A stretch of 58,205 nt of DNA from K189A clade bacterium (GCA_009886205.1 QXZU01000141.1:1-58205), one strand, 5' to 3'; counted from the stretch's first letter, positions 27,598-38,561 are shown. Notes: generated from the letters alone by a model not told the origin. Numbers and translations: made by a program.

Positions 27598-28125
27598 TTA
27601 TTCAGCGGGGTCGGCGTAGAGTAGTAGTGCAGCATGCGCCGCAATAGACGCTAAGCCCTGCAAAAAAATGAGCGCGGCCGTAACCGGCAAAAGGGTTTTG
27701 AGCAGAAATACGCCTGGAATGCCGCCCACTTCAGAAGAGCCCTCGGTAATACGCCAACTGTTTTCCACATAAGCAAAGCTAATAAAAAATATAAAGCCGG
27801 CCACTGGCAGCAAGAATAAGCAGTGACCGAGCAAATCAATAATCGCCCGTTTCTTTTCGCTGAGCTTGCTGTAAATAATGTCCACCCTTACGTGTGAGTT
27901 ATCAGCAATACCCATTGGAATGGCCAGCATGAACAAAACGCCATGCATATACATAATGGACTCTTGTATAAAAACACTGCCGCCACCAAGGGCGTAGCGT
28001 AGTAATACAATAGCGAGCGTTAGCGCGACCATGGCCAGAGTAAGCCAACGAATAGGTTGGCATGCAGCAACTGCGAGTCGGCCTGCGCGGATAAAAAATT
28101 CGATCAGCGAGTCTCGTAAGCTCAC
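27598..28125 (-). CDS. TRAP transporter small permease (DctQ-like)
   Basis: 175 aa, four TM, NSHVRVDIIYSKLSEKKRAIIDLLG. Confidence 0.9.
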   Translation of the reverse strand: MSLRDSLIEFFIRAGRLAVAACQPIRWLTLAMVALTLAIVLLRYALGGGSVFIQESIMYMHGVLFMLAIPMGIADNSHVRVDIIYSKLSEKKRAIIDLLGHCLFLLPVAGFIFFISFAYVENSWRITEGSSEVGGIPGVFLLKTLLPVTAALIFLQGLASIAAHAALLLYADPAE

Positions 28126-29009
28126 AGATTGCCCGCTAAGACGTATTTTTCTAGCAACAGTTCGGTGAGCGTAAAGGTGAGTAAGCTGGCACCAACCAAA
28201 ATATTGTTGCGGAAAGCGGCGAATGCACCCATGCGATCGCGGTCACGGATAAGCCACTGCTGATAGACAAACAAGCCCAAAATTATGACCAAGCCAACGT
28301 AATAAGCGTGTGCATAACCCAGTTTTTGACCGAGCAAATATAGGCCTGCTAGCGTCAACGCCTGAAGTGCGCCGATCATCGCTTTATCTAAGTCACCGAA
28401 TAATATTGCGGTACTTTTAATGCCCACTTTCAGGTCGTCGTTACGATCTACCATGGCATAGAGCGTGTCGTAGGCTACGATCCAAAGCAAGCTGGTACAA
28501 AACATCAGTATGCTCTCGGGGGGAACAGCCAGCCCCTGGGCGGACCAAGCCATTGGAATGCCCCAACTGAACGCGGCACCCAGTACGACTTGGGGCATAT
28601 GGGTCCAACGTTTCATGAATGGGTAGGCAATGGCTAGGGCCAATCCGCCGAAGGCTAAAAGTTGAGTAGTTTGATTGAGGAAAAGTAGCAGCAAGCCAGC
28701 GCTAATAATTAGGCCGAAAAACAGCGCCAGCGCCTGCTTGGATGAAATGGCGCCGGTGACCAGGGGCCGTTCTTTGGTGCGTTCAACAAAGCCGTCCACC
28801 TTGCGATCAGCAAAGTCGTTAATGACGCATCCTGCGCTGCGCATAATAAAGGTGCCTAGAGTGAAGATCACAACCAAATGTAAAGGCGGCAGACCCTGAG
28901 CGGCCATGCACAGCGCTGCCAACGTGGGCCACAGCAGCAAAAGTGTGCCCACCGGCTTGTCGAGGCGCATCAGCTGTAAATAATCTTGCAGTGTTGGCGA
29001 GTTCATCAA
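28122..29009 (-). CDS. ubiA: 4-hydroxybenzoate polyprenyltransferase UbiA
   Basis: RLDKPVGTLLLLWPTLAAL, AGCVINDFADRKVDGFVERTKERPL. Confidence 0.96.
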   Translation of the reverse strand: MMNSPTLQDYLQLMRLDKPVGTLLLLWPTLAALCMAAQGLPPLHLVVIFTLGTFIMRSAGCVINDFADRKVDGFVERTKERPLVTGAISSKQALALFFGLIISAGLLLLFLNQTTQLLAFGGLALAIAYPFMKRWTHMPQVVLGAAFSWGIPMAWSAQGLAVPPESILMFCTSLLWIVAYDTLYAMVDRNDDLKVGIKSTAILFGDLDKAMIGALQALTLAGLYLLGQKLGYAHAYYVGLVIILGLFVYQQWLIRDRDRMGAFAAFRNNILVGASLLTFTLTELLLEKYVLAGNL

Positions 29010-29245
29010 ATAAGGGCGATTCGGTTAATGAGTGGGTCAGTTTAGAGATTTAGTTGGCCTAGGACCACTTTGGGGCCGCTTTGAAGCCAAATAGAAGCCG
29101 TTTATTACCTAAGTAGAAGGCAAACCTGCCGCCTTTGGTTGCGCAAAGAATATTCTGCTCAATAAATGCATGCTGACGTTGATTTTTGCAGGTTCAAAGA
29201 TTAGTTTATCGCGCTTCAATAATGTCGACTTAAGGTCAAAACTCT

Positions 29246-29413
29246 ATGAAGAAATGGCAGTGTATCGTTTGTGGTTGGATTTACGATGAAGCCGAAGGCT
29301 GTGAAGACGAAGGCGTTCCACCAGGCACTGCATGGAATGACGTGGATGAAGATTTTGTCTGCCCTGAGTGTGGTGTGGGCAAAGAGGACTTTGAAATGGT
29401 CGAGATCGGCTAA
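29246..29413 (+). CDS. rubA: Rubredoxin (55 aa; absent from the ORF track because of length)
   Basis: [55 protein letters not shown] translated from the sequence. Confidence 0.96.
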   Translation: MKKWQCIVCGWIYDEAEGCEDEGVPPGTAWNDVDEDFVCPECGVGKEDFEMVEIG

Positions 29414-29564
29414 ACCCAATTCGTTTTTGGTCCTCTATTCTTAGAGGTCAGAAAGGGCAGAGTTCAGAGAGCCTAATCGGGTGCCCATAATTGAAGCACC
29501 CGACGGTTGCCCCAGTCGGTCTAGCATACGCCTCCCTTCGACTTCCCAAGCAATAATTTCATCT

Positions 29565-29583
29565 AAGCCTATGTTAGGCTTTT
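29565..29583 (+). terminator. Terminator-like hairpin AAGCCTA-tgt-TAGGCTTTT
   Basis: Perfect 7-bp stem plus short T run. Confidence 0.5.
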
Positions 29584-29617
29584 GACTTCTCTGTCGGCAC
29601 TAGGTGCTTGGCAGCAT

Positions 29618-29635
29618 AGGTTTTATCTAAAACCT
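29618..29635. repeat. Perfect inverted repeat AGGTTTTA-TC-TAAAACCT upstream of the symporter gene
   Basis: 8-bp arms, ~20 nt before the ATG. Confidence 0.8.
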
Positions 29636-29654
29636 TATTAGAGATGAGGTGTTT

Positions 29655-30953
29655 ATGAGTCTTACCCAACGCATTCTTTTGGCCATGTTCTTAGGCCTTA
29701 CTCTCGGCGCGGTTTTGCAATGGGCGGATTTGCCCCAAGAGCACTTTCTTTCGCTGTATTTTTTGGATGGCCTAATCGACTCTGGCGGCAAGATTTTCGT
29801 CACTCTGCTGAAAATGATGGTGGTGCCTTTAGTCTTTGTCTCCTTAGTTTGCGGTGCTGCCAGTTTGGGCGCTACGGGCAGTGTTGGGCGCTTAGGCGGC
29901 AAGACCATTGGACTTTATTTGCTCACCACAGGCATGGCGGTGTCCATGGCCCTTTGCATGGCCTTGGTCATTAATCCGGGCCTAAGCGCAACGGATGAAT
30001 CGGGGGATAAAACCCAGTACACCGCCTATGAAGCAAAACAGGCCCCCAGTGTAAAAGACACGCTGATTGGTATTTTTCCAAGCAATCCGGTGAAGGCGAT
30101 GGCCGAAGGCAAGATGCTTCAAGTCATTATCTTTGCATTGCTGATGGGCTTGGCGCTGAGCCAGGCTGGTGAAGCTGGCGCGCGGATAGTGAGTGTTTTT
30201 AATGACCTAAATAGTGTGTTCATGAAAATGATTACTATGGTGATTATGCTCACGCCCTATGGCGTGTTTTGTTTAATGGTGAAACTGGGTGCCACGGTGG
30301 GGCTGGAGGAAATTGGTAAGGTCTTTGTTTACTTCGCGACCGTTGTGCTCGCCTTGTTGTTCCATGCTTGTATTGTTTATCCAAGCTTGTTGAAGACGTT
30401 GGCTGGACTCAGCCCTCGAGTATTTCTGCCGAAGATGAAAGAGCCACTGTTGGTTGCTTTGTCTACCGCGTCCAGTGGCGCAACGCTGCCGGTCACCTTA
30501 CGTGCCGTGCAGAACAAGCTTGGGGTTAATAACAATGTTGCGTCTTTTGCCGTACCCCTTGGCGCCACCATTAACATGGATGGCACGGCAATCATGCAGG
30601 GCGTGGCTACCGTGTTTATCGCCCAATACTTTGGTTATGACCTAGGTCTTGCCGCCTACCTGACCGTTATTCTGACTGCGACCTTGGCGTCCATTGGTAC
30701 AGCCGCTGTGCCAGGCGTGGGGCTTATCACGTTAACCTTGGTGCTTGATCAGGTAGGTTTGCCTGTGGAAGGTATTGGTCTAATCATTGGCGTTGATCGA
30801 CTCCTCGATATGTTACGCACGGCGGTAAATGTCACGGGTGATGCAACCGTTGCCACTGTAGTGGCGAAATCTGAAGGGCAACTAGACCTTGATGTTTATC
30901 ATGACCCAGACGCTGGCATGGTTGACGGGGAAGTCAGTGAGAGAACCGCTTAA
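29655..30953 (+). CDS. Dicarboxylate/amino acid:cation symporter (DAACS family)
   Basis: ASSGATLPVTLRAVQNKLGV, PLGATINMDGTAIMQGVATVFIAQ. Confidence 0.94.
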   Translation: MSLTQRILLAMFLGLTLGAVLQWADLPQEHFLSLYFLDGLIDSGGKIFVTLLKMMVVPLVFVSLVCGAASLGATGSVGRLGGKTIGLYLLTTGMAVSMALCMALVINPGLSATDESGDKTQYTAYEAKQAPSVKDTLIGIFPSNPVKAMAEGKMLQVIIFALLMGLALSQAGEAGARIVSVFNDLNSVFMKMITMVIMLTPYGVFCLMVKLGATVGLEEIGKVFVYFATVVLALLFHACIVYPSLLKTLAGLSPRVFLPKMKEPLLVALSTASSGATLPVTLRAVQNKLGVNNNVASFAVPLGATINMDGTAIMQGVATVFIAQYFGYDLGLAAYLTVILTATLASIGTAAVPGVGLITLTLVLDQVGLPVEGIGLIIGVDRLLDMLRTAVNVTGDATVATVVAKSEGQLDLDVYHDPDAGMVDGEVSERTA

Positions 30954-31016
30954 ATTGTTGGAGTGCGCATCTAGGGGTCTTTTGTCGCCCCCTTATCTCC
31001 AAGCGGCTATGGCGGC

Positions 31017-33044
31017 TCAGACCGTTAGGTGCCCATGATCGGCGGGCGCCCAGGTCATGAGTAGGCCTTTCAGAGTATCGTGTTCGTCGCTCCCCGGTGC
31101 AGCGTTCATTAGACTTTCGCTGCGCTTGATTACCCTGGGCATAAGAAACGCGTGCACAGCCAAATCCGCAATCTTGAAACTCTGCTCGCCAGCCTGGCGA
31201 GTGCCCAAAATATCTCCTGGGCCTCTCAGTTTTAGGTCTTGCTCGGCAAGGTAAAAACCGTCTTGGCTTTGTCTCAAGGCGTTCAGTCGATGTTGCCCAG
31301 CTTGGCTTAGGCCAGGTTTAAAAAGTAAAAAGCAGCGGCTGGCTACTTGGCCTCTGCCCACCCGTCCGCGCAGTTGGTGCAGTTGTGCCAAGCCCAATCG
31401 TTCAGAGTTTTCTATCACCATATGTGTTGCGTTAGGCACATCTACGCCCACTTCCACCACGGTTGTGGCCACAAGAATGTCATATTCGCCAGCCTTAAAT
31501 GCATCCATGATGGTGACTTTTTCGTCCCCCCGCATGCGCCCGTGAAGTAACCCAACGCGAAATTTCGGTAAGTGCTTGGTTAGGTATTCAAAGGACGCGT
31601 TAGCAGACATCGCATCTATTTCGTCGGAGTCTTCAATTAAAGTGCAAACCCAGTAGGCTTGTTGGCCTTGAGCCATTGCTTGAGTCACTTGCTCAATAAC
31701 CTTAGCGCGATTGTCTTCCTTCACCGTATGAGTAGTGATGGGCTGCCGTCCTTTGGGCAACTCATCAATTACAGAAACATCCATGTCCGCATACAGAGTC
31801 ATGGTTAGGGTTCTTGGAATGGGCGTAGCCGTCATAACTAACTGGTGCGGAAAATTACCCTTGTTCTGCAAAATCATTCTTTGGTGAACCCCGAATCGGT
31901 GCTGTTCATCAATAATCACCAATGCTAGACGGGCGAAGTTGACGCTGTCTTGAAATAGCGCGTGGGTGCCCACAATGACTTGCGCCGTACCATCGGCTAT
32001 CTCCGCCAGGGTTTCGCGTTTAACTTTCGCTGGCATTTGGCCGGTGAGGAGCGTGACCTTAATCCCCAGAGGTGTAAGCCAATTACTAAAGTTATGAAAA
32101 TGCTGCTCTGCCAATAGCTCTGTTGGCGCCATGACTGCGGCCTGGCTTGCGTGCTCTACAGCGCGTATCGCAGCAAAAGCCGCCACTACAGTTTTTCCTG
32201 AACCCACATCACCTTGGACCAGCCTAAGCATAGGTGTTGTACATTCTAAATCGGTCAGGGTTTCACCGACCACCCTCACTTGTGCCGAGGTTAGATTAAA
32301 GCCAAGGTTGTCGAGTAACTTTCTGCCAAGTCCGTCGGCCCGCGGTAAGGCCATTGCTTGTTGCTGACGCCGCTTAAGTGCTCGTCCCTTCATAACAATG
32401 TAGTACGCACATAGCTCATCCAGCGCTAGGTCTTGTTGTAGAGCCTCAACTTTGGCGAGGCTGGTGGGTTGGTGCAGTGCTTTGAGTTTTTCAAATGGCG
32501 TGCCCTGTTGCTGAGGCCAAGGTAGGGCGCACACTTTTTCAGCAAGGTTTCTTAAACGCTGTTGGCCCAGGCCTTGGGTAGTTGGATAAACCGGTGTTAG
32601 CTCGGCTTTAGGCGGGCCGGGTTCAACGTCAAATGTCTGGTACTCGGGGTGCGCCATGGCAAGGTTGCGACCTACGAAACCAACACTGCCAAATGCGCGA
32701 ATATACTTGGCGTTGTCAATGGCACTTTTTTGGAATTTTGAAAAACGAAAAAAACGTAAGCGGATATCACCACCTAACCCTTCAGAATTGTTGCCCACTA
32801 AAACTTCTAGGCTACGCTGCCTGCCGAAGAGAATTTTGCTGCCCAATATTGGGCCGCAAATATAGCCCTCATCACCTGACCGAAGTTGTCCTATGGTGAG
32901 CACTTTAGATCTATCTTGGTAGCGCATCGGCAAATGCACTAGAAGATCTATAAGCCGAAAAATGCCTAGCTTTTCTAGGGTTTGTGCTAGCGCGGGACCA
33001 ACACCTTTCAGCTCGGTAATCTCAGCTTGGGGATCTATAGCCAT
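31017..33044 (-). CDS. recG: ATP-dependent DNA helicase RecG
   Basis: VQGDVGSGKTVVAAFAAI, IIDEQHRFGVHQR, LRGRVGRG. Confidence 0.96.
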   Translation of the reverse strand: MAIDPQAEITELKGVGPALAQTLEKLGIFRLIDLLVHLPMRYQDRSKVLTIGQLRSGDEGYICGPILGSKILFGRQRSLEVLVGNNSEGLGGDIRLRFFRFSKFQKSAIDNAKYIRAFGSVGFVGRNLAMAHPEYQTFDVEPGPPKAELTPVYPTTQGLGQQRLRNLAEKVCALPWPQQQGTPFEKLKALHQPTSLAKVEALQQDLALDELCAYYIVMKGRALKRRQQQAMALPRADGLGRKLLDNLGFNLTSAQVRVVGETLTDLECTTPMLRLVQGDVGSGKTVVAAFAAIRAVEHASQAAVMAPTELLAEQHFHNFSNWLTPLGIKVTLLTGQMPAKVKRETLAEIADGTAQVIVGTHALFQDSVNFARLALVIIDEQHRFGVHQRMILQNKGNFPHQLVMTATPIPRTLTMTLYADMDVSVIDELPKGRQPITTHTVKEDNRAKVIEQVTQAMAQGQQAYWVCTLIEDSDEIDAMSANASFEYLTKHLPKFRVGLLHGRMRGDEKVTIMDAFKAGEYDILVATTVVEVGVDVPNATHMVIENSERLGLAQLHQLRGRVGRGQVASRCFLLFKPGLSQAGQHRLNALRQSQDGFYLAEQDLKLRGPGDILGTRQAGEQSFKIADLAVHAFLMPRVIKRSESLMNAAPGSDEHDTLKGLLMTWAPADHGHLTV

Positions 33045-33107
33045 GTTGATTTAGCGGTCGGTGAATAGTCAGTTAAAGATCAGTAAGCGATTAACAAACT
33101 GTCAAAA

Positions 33108-33497
33108 CTAAGCGCCGACCATAATAGCATCCACTTCAACCTGAGCACCTTTAGGCAGCGCGCTCACCTCCACCGCTGCGCGGGCAGGGTACGGTTCGCT
33201 GAAATATTCGGCCATTACTGTGTTTAGGTTTGCGAATTCATTTAGATCGGTAAGATAAATAGTCAGCTTTACACAATCGCTAAGGCTGCCACCAGATGCG
33301 TCAGCAACCGAAGCTAGATTTTTAAACACTTGGTGAGTTTGTTCAACGAAGCTGTCGCTGACCATAGTCATTGTTTCCGGTACTAAGGGGATCTGTCCGG
33401 AGATAAACGTCATGCTGCCTTGAGTCACCTTTACACCCTGTGAATACGTGCCAATAGCTGCGGGTGCCGACTCGGTTTGAATAATATTGCGACTCAT
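33108..33497 (-). CDS. ridA: RidA family enamine/imine deaminase
   Basis: GTYSQGVKV, PYPARAAVEVSALPKGAQVEVDAI. Confidence 0.93.
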   Translation of the reverse strand: MSRNIIQTESAPAAIGTYSQGVKVTQGSMTFISGQIPLVPETMTMVSDSFVEQTHQVFKNLASVADASGGSLSDCVKLTIYLTDLNEFANLNTVMAEYFSEPYPARAAVEVSALPKGAQVEVDAIMVGA

Positions 33498-33522
33498 TTT
33501 GTCTCTCAAAATCTAAGGGGTG

Positions 33523-35721
33523 TTAGTTGTTGGTCCGCGATAAGGTAATCACGGATGCTATGTTTCTAAGCTTACGCATCAGCCGCGCGAGGTGCGAACG
33601 GTTGCGCACTGTCGTACCAATAATCAATGTGCTGATTTCAGCATTGCGCTCTTTAACACTTATGTTATCCACACCTGCATCAGCAGCTGCAACTTCCGCT
33701 GCAATTTCGGCAACAATACCTTTACGCCGATTTACATCTACCCTCAGGGTGGTGAAAAATTCGCCCTCTGTAGTAGACGTCCACCGTGCAGGGATAATTT
33801 CATGAGATGAGCGCCGTCGAAGCTCACTTAAATTGGTGCAGGTTTCAATGTGTACCACAAAGCCTTTGCCGGCTGTCATATGACCAACAATGTGGTCTCC
33901 AGGCAGTGGACCACAGCACTTGCCATAGTTAATGACTAACCCATCTCCGCCACGAATGGCAATGGGACCGCCGCCTTGTACCTCTACCGCCGCATAGTCT
34001 GGGTCGTCGGCTGCGAGCAGTTTTTGCGCGGCTACATAAGCCATAAGTTCGCCGTTGCCGATAGCAGCCAATAACTCGTTTAATTTGCGCACGCCTAGTT
34101 CAGTGAAAACCTTGCGTAGGCGTCGGAAGTCCAAGTCATTGATGCTGGTGTTGGCATTGCCCAGCGAGCGGTTGAGCAGCTTTCTACCCAGCGCGACAGA
34201 TTCACCTTGTTGTTGGTGTTTTAACTCGTGGCGTATGGCTGAGCGCGCTCTTGAGGTAACCGTAAAGGTGAGCCAATCTGGGTTTGGCCGACCGCCTTCA
34301 GCGGTGATAATTTCAACCCTTTGACCACTTTGTAGCTGCTGAGAGAGTGGCGCAAGTTTTTGGTCAATGCGGCAGGCGATACACCTGTTACCTATGTCGG
34401 TGTGTACGCTGTAGGCAAAGTCTACCGGACTAGATCCGTTGGGCAATTCCAGTATTTTACCTCTAGGGGTAAACACGTAAATCTCGTCTGGGAACAGGTC
34501 AATTTTCAGACTCTCAATGAACTCTAATGGGTTGCCAGCGCGACGCTGCAATTCCATAAGGTCTTTGATCCACTGCCGTGCCCTTTGTTGATTAGAATCA
34601 AATTCGCTTTCACTCTTGTACAACCAATGACCGGCAATGCCATTTTCTGCAACTGCATCCATCTGCTTGGTGCGAATTTGTACTTCAATGGGCACGCCGT
34701 GCATGCCAAATAAACTGGTGTGCAGCGATTGGTAGCCGTTGACCTTGGGGATGGCGATATAGTCTTTGAAGCGGCTGACAACGGGTTTGTATAAGTTGTG
34801 CACAATGCCCAAGGCGCGGTAGCAGGCGTCAGGTTGATCAACCACCACGCGGAAACCAAACACATCCATTATTTCGAGGAAGGACTTCTGCTTTGATTTC
34901 ATTTTTTTGTAGATCGAGAAAGCATTTTTCTCTCGCCCGACAACCTCGGCACTGATGCCCTCGCGGTTTAAAGCGGCGGTCATAGTATTGCCGATCTCTT
35001 CCATAAGTTTGCGGCGGTTGCCGCGTGCAGAAATAACCGCTCGTTCAATGCGGTCCGAGCGCAAAGGGTAAAGGGCCTTAAAGCCAAGGTCCTCTAGCTC
35101 GCTTTTCATCGTGTGTATGCCCAATCGGTTTGCGATAGGGGCATAAAAATCTAAGGTTTCTTTGGCAATGCGTTTGCGCTGGCTTGCAGACATAACGCCG
35201 ATGGTGCGCATGTTGTGCAAACGATCAGCCATTTTCACCATAATCACGCGAATGTCTTTGGCCATGGCCAGAGCCATTTTCTGAAAATTCTCGGCTTGAG
35301 CCTCATCTCGATTGGCAAAAATTTTGCTGAGCTTCGAAACGCCGTCCACAATTTCTGCCACGGGTTCACCGAACATCTCGCCAAGAGATTGTTTGCTCGC
35401 GCTGGAGTCTTCAATAACGTCGTGCAGTAATGCCGCCATGAGCGTTTGGTGATCCATGCGCATTTCTGCAAGGATCTGGGCAACGGCTGTTGGATGGGTA
35501 ATGTAGGCGTGACCGGTGCGTCTGCTCTGACCTTCGTGGGCCAGTGTCGCGTAATTATGCGCGGCTCGAACGCTGTCTACTTCTTGCTCGTTCAGATAGG
35601 TGAGTTTAGCCGCGAGGGTGTCTATGGTCGCAGGGGCTGCGACTTCAGTTTGCTTAGCGTGCGCAGCAAGCTGCGCTACAAAGAATGATTGGGAAGTGGG
35701 CTCAGCCCGCTGCCGAGTCAT
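33523..35721 (-). CDS. spoT: Bifunctional (p)ppGpp synthetase/hydrolase SpoT
   Basis: HD motif ALLHDVIED, synthetase [21 protein letters not shown] and ACT regions; downstream of rpoZ. Confidence 0.96.
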   Translation of the reverse strand: MTRQRAEPTSQSFFVAQLAAHAKQTEVAAPATIDTLAAKLTYLNEQEVDSVRAAHNYATLAHEGQSRRTGHAYITHPTAVAQILAEMRMDHQTLMAALLHDVIEDSSASKQSLGEMFGEPVAEIVDGVSKLSKIFANRDEAQAENFQKMALAMAKDIRVIMVKMADRLHNMRTIGVMSASQRKRIAKETLDFYAPIANRLGIHTMKSELEDLGFKALYPLRSDRIERAVISARGNRRKLMEEIGNTMTAALNREGISAEVVGREKNAFSIYKKMKSKQKSFLEIMDVFGFRVVVDQPDACYRALGIVHNLYKPVVSRFKDYIAIPKVNGYQSLHTSLFGMHGVPIEVQIRTKQMDAVAENGIAGHWLYKSESEFDSNQQRARQWIKDLMELQRRAGNPLEFIESLKIDLFPDEIYVFTPRGKILELPNGSSPVDFAYSVHTDIGNRCIACRIDQKLAPLSQQLQSGQRVEIITAEGGRPNPDWLTFTVTSRARSAIRHELKHQQQGESVALGRKLLNRSLGNANTSINDLDFRRLRKVFTELGVRKLNELLAAIGNGELMAYVAAQKLLAADDPDYAAVEVQGGGPIAIRGGDGLVINYGKCCGPLPGDHIVGHMTAGKGFVVHIETCTNLSELRRRSSHEIIPARWTSTTEGEFFTTLRVDVNRRKGIVAEIAAEVAAADAGVDNISVKERNAEISTLIIGTTVRNRSHLARLMRKLRNIASVITLSRTNN

Positions 35722-35998
35722 CTTCTCCCACTTTGCCACTGTTCAAATTTGATACGCTGAAATCAATATCTATTTCTTCATCGTCTGGCGAGATTTCTTG
35801 GCTGTCGAGCATCTCGTGACTGATCAGACCTTCAGCAATTTCGCGAAGTGCGATAACAGTAGGCTTATCGTTTTCTTCGGGTACCAGAGCCTCTGTATTG
35901 TAGTTGCGCAGTGCGCGCGCGCGACGGCTAGCCAGCATCACCAGTTCAAACCGGTTATCTACGTTATCTAAACAATCTTCTACAGTTACTCTAGCCAT
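35702..35998 (-). CDS. rpoZ: RNA polymerase omega subunit
   Basis: [30 protein letters not shown]. Confidence 0.97.
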   Translation of the reverse strand: MARVTVEDCLDNVDNRFELVMLASRRARALRNYNTEALVPEENDKPTVIALREIAEGLISHEMLDSQEISPDDEEIDIDFSVSNLNSGKVGEDDSAAG

Positions 35999-36047
35999 GG
36001 GTCATCTCGAATATAAAATGGGCGTTGAATTCCGCAGGATACAGACC

Positions 36048-36070
36048 AAAGCCTTGCTACACAAGGCTTT
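36048..36070. repeat. Perfect 9-bp hairpin AAAGCCTTG-ctaca-CAAGGCTTT between gmk and rpoZ
   Basis: Read directly. Confidence 0.8.
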
Positions 36071-36087
36071 GCTGCGCTTTCGCGAGT

Positions 36088-36699
36088 TTATAGGCCCAGT
36101 AGTGTTTTAATTTCTGGGCGCTGAGTTTGGATTGCAGTGGATTGTCTGCCGGTTCTCATGACACAAAGCAATTGGATGAGGGCAGTGTCAAAATCTTCGT
36201 TGATAATCAGGTAGTCGAAATTGACAGCACTGGCCATCTCTAATGACGCTTCGCCAAGTCTGCGCTGAATGCTTTCAGCGGTATTTTGGCCCCTAGATAC
36301 CAACCGATCTTCCAACGCTTGAATGGAGGGCGGCAGAATGAAAATGCTTATCGCGTCGGGCATTAGGGCTCTGACTTGAGCGGCACCTTGCCAGTCAATT
36401 TCAAGAATTACATCTTGGCCATTTTCTCTTTTGCCGGATACTTCGCTGCGTGATGTGCCATAGCGGTTATCAAATACTTCGGCGTGCTCAAGAAACTCTT
36501 CACCGGTGATCATGTGGCCGAATTTGTCGTGGTCTACAAAATGGTAATTAACGCCATCTTCCTCGCCAATACGAGGTTCTCGAGTTGTGTGACTTACCGC
36601 CACAACCAATTGCGGATCACTTTCCAGTGCCGCAGAAACTAAGCTTGTTTTGCCTGCGCCAGATGGCGCTGAGACCAATATGAGTTGTCCGTAAATCAT
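36088..36699 (-). CDS. gmk: Guanylate kinase
   Basis: ILVSAPSGAGKTSLV, GEEFLEHAEVFDNRYGTS. Confidence 0.97.
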   Translation of the reverse strand: MIYGQLILVSAPSGAGKTSLVSAALESDPQLVVAVSHTTREPRIGEEDGVNYHFVDHDKFGHMITGEEFLEHAEVFDNRYGTSRSEVSGKRENGQDVILEIDWQGAAQVRALMPDAISIFILPPSIQALEDRLVSRGQNTAESIQRRLGEASLEMASAVNFDYLIINEDFDTALIQLLCVMRTGRQSTAIQTQRPEIKTLLGL

Positions 36700-37565
36700 T
36701 CTATGTTTTGCACCTGTTCCCGAATTTGTTCGATGATGACCTTAAGATCTACCGAGGTTTGTGAGCTTTCAGTCTTGATTGATTTTGCGCCAAGTGTGTT
36801 GGCTTCGCGGTTGAGCTCTTGCGTTAAGAAGTCGAGACGCCTGCCGTGAGGCCCGGCCCCGCCAATAAGTTCTTTTGCCTCTTCTACGTGGATGACCAGT
36901 CGATCTAGCTCCTCTCTGACATCTGCCCGCTGCGCAAGCAGTGCGACCTCTTGTTCTAGCCGGTCATTATCTACAGAAACTTCCAGTTCTGCGACTCGCG
37001 CGAGTAGCCGCTGGCGTTGTTGCTGGGCGAGATCGTCAGCCAGTGGTCGAATGGCATCTACATGCCCAGCGATGAGATCCAGTTGTTGCTCTAGGATTAT
37101 TTTTAGTCTTTCGCCTTCTCTTGAGCGTGCTTCAACGAATGCGGCCAAGGCTTCGTCAAAAAGTTCCAAAACGTCGTTGTCTAGGTCTGCGTCTTGGGTT
37201 GATGAAGATTGCATCACGCCGGGCCAATGTAGGATGTCTATGGCGTTCAATTCTTTTGTATCTGGGGCCAAGGCTTTGAGTTCATTGAAGGCTTGGAGCA
37301 GTTCCTGCACCTTTTCTTCATTCAACGTTAGGCCCTTGCTGCCAGCGGTTGACTCAACCCGTAGCGAACAGTCCACTTTGCCTCGTTTGAGCTGTTTGCG
37401 CGCGCTGTCTCTGACTTTTTGCTCCAGCGCTCTGAGGCTGTCGGGCATGCGAAAGGCGGTTTCTAGATAGCGATGATTCACCGATTTCAATTCCCAGACC
37501 AGGTGATGCTGTTCAACGTCGCGCTCACTGCGAGCGAAGGCGGTCATGCTATACATTTGATTCAT
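36696..37565 (-). CDS. yicC: YicC family endoribonuclease
   Basis: MYSMTAFARSE, ELKSVNHRYLE, FLTQELNREANTLGAKS. Confidence 0.95.
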   Translation of the reverse strand: MNQMYSMTAFARSERDVEQHHLVWELKSVNHRYLETAFRMPDSLRALEQKVRDSARKQLKRGKVDCSLRVESTAGSKGLTLNEEKVQELLQAFNELKALAPDTKELNAIDILHWPGVMQSSSTQDADLDNDVLELFDEALAAFVEARSREGERLKIILEQQLDLIAGHVDAIRPLADDLAQQQRQRLLARVAELEVSVDNDRLEQEVALLAQRADVREELDRLVIHVEEAKELIGGAGPHGRRLDFLTQELNREANTLGAKSIKTESSQTSVDLKVIIEQIREQVQNIE

Positions 37566-37859
37566 TCTATTTGCGTAATTCTAATTAGTTAAACGCGCTG
37601 GGCGTTTGGTGCTTGGATAATACTACGTCCACAAAAGCACGCTAAGCTTTAGTGCTCAAACTTTGAGTGGTTGCGTATCCAACTTAAGGGCTCTCTATGG
37701 GGGTACTGGTTGTTATCCTGGGTTTAAAATGCCCTCTTTGATTGAAATCGCTGTTCTCTATATCTCTTTGAGTGAATAATTCACGCTCTCAGCTTTGATG
37801 GCAACATTGCCACGAAGCAATTTTCATAACGCCCTATTTATAAACCCTTAGGAGATACT

Positions 37860-38561
37860 ATGCGGCCAAGTGGTAGATCAACCGAGCAGCTCAGAGACAT
37901 TAAATTTACGCGCAACTTCACCATGCATTCTGCGGGATCTGTGTTGGTTGAGTTTGGCAATACCAAAGTCATCTGCACGGCCTCGGTAGAGAATTCAGTG
38001 CCTGGATTTTTGCGCGGCAAAGGTGTGGGTTGGGTGACCGCTGAGTACGGTATGTTGCCGGGTGCCACTAACAGCCGTAATGATCGTGAGGCGGCGCGTG
38101 GTAAGCAGGGTGGTCGTACTGTTGAGATTCAGCGTCTTATTGGTCGCTCGCTACGTGCCATGGTCGACATGAAGGCTTTGGGTGAGCGCACTATTCGTCT
38201 AGATTGCGATGTGATTCAGGCTGATGGCGGTACTAGAACTGCGTCAATTACCGGCGGCGCAGTTGCGCTGGCTGACGCTATTGCCTCGGTCAATGCACCT
38301 GATGCGTTGATCGGTATGGTGTCCTCGGTCAGTGTGGGCATTTACAAAGGTACGCCGGTTCTGGACTTGGACTACGCTGAAGATTCCAATGCTGAAACCG
38401 ATATGAACGTTGTTGCCATGGGCGACAAAGGTTTTATTGAGCTGCAGGGCACCGGCGAGGAAGCACCGTTCAATAAGACCGAGCTGCTCGCTTTGATTGA
38501 GCTGGCAGAAAAAGGCACTGCCGAGTTACTCGCTCTTCAGCAGGCCGCATTGGCTCTGTAA
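37860..38561 (+). CDS. rph: Ribonuclease PH
   Basis: [44 protein letters not shown]. Confidence 0.97.
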   Translation: MRPSGRSTEQLRDIKFTRNFTMHSAGSVLVEFGNTKVICTASVENSVPGFLRGKGVGWVTAEYGMLPGATNSRNDREAARGKQGGRTVEIQRLIGRSLRAMVDMKALGERTIRLDCDVIQADGGTRTASITGGAVALADAIASVNAPDALIGMVSSVSVGIYKGTPVLDLDYAEDSNAETDMNVVAMGDKGFIELQGTGEEAPFNKTELLALIELAEKGTAELLALQQAALAL

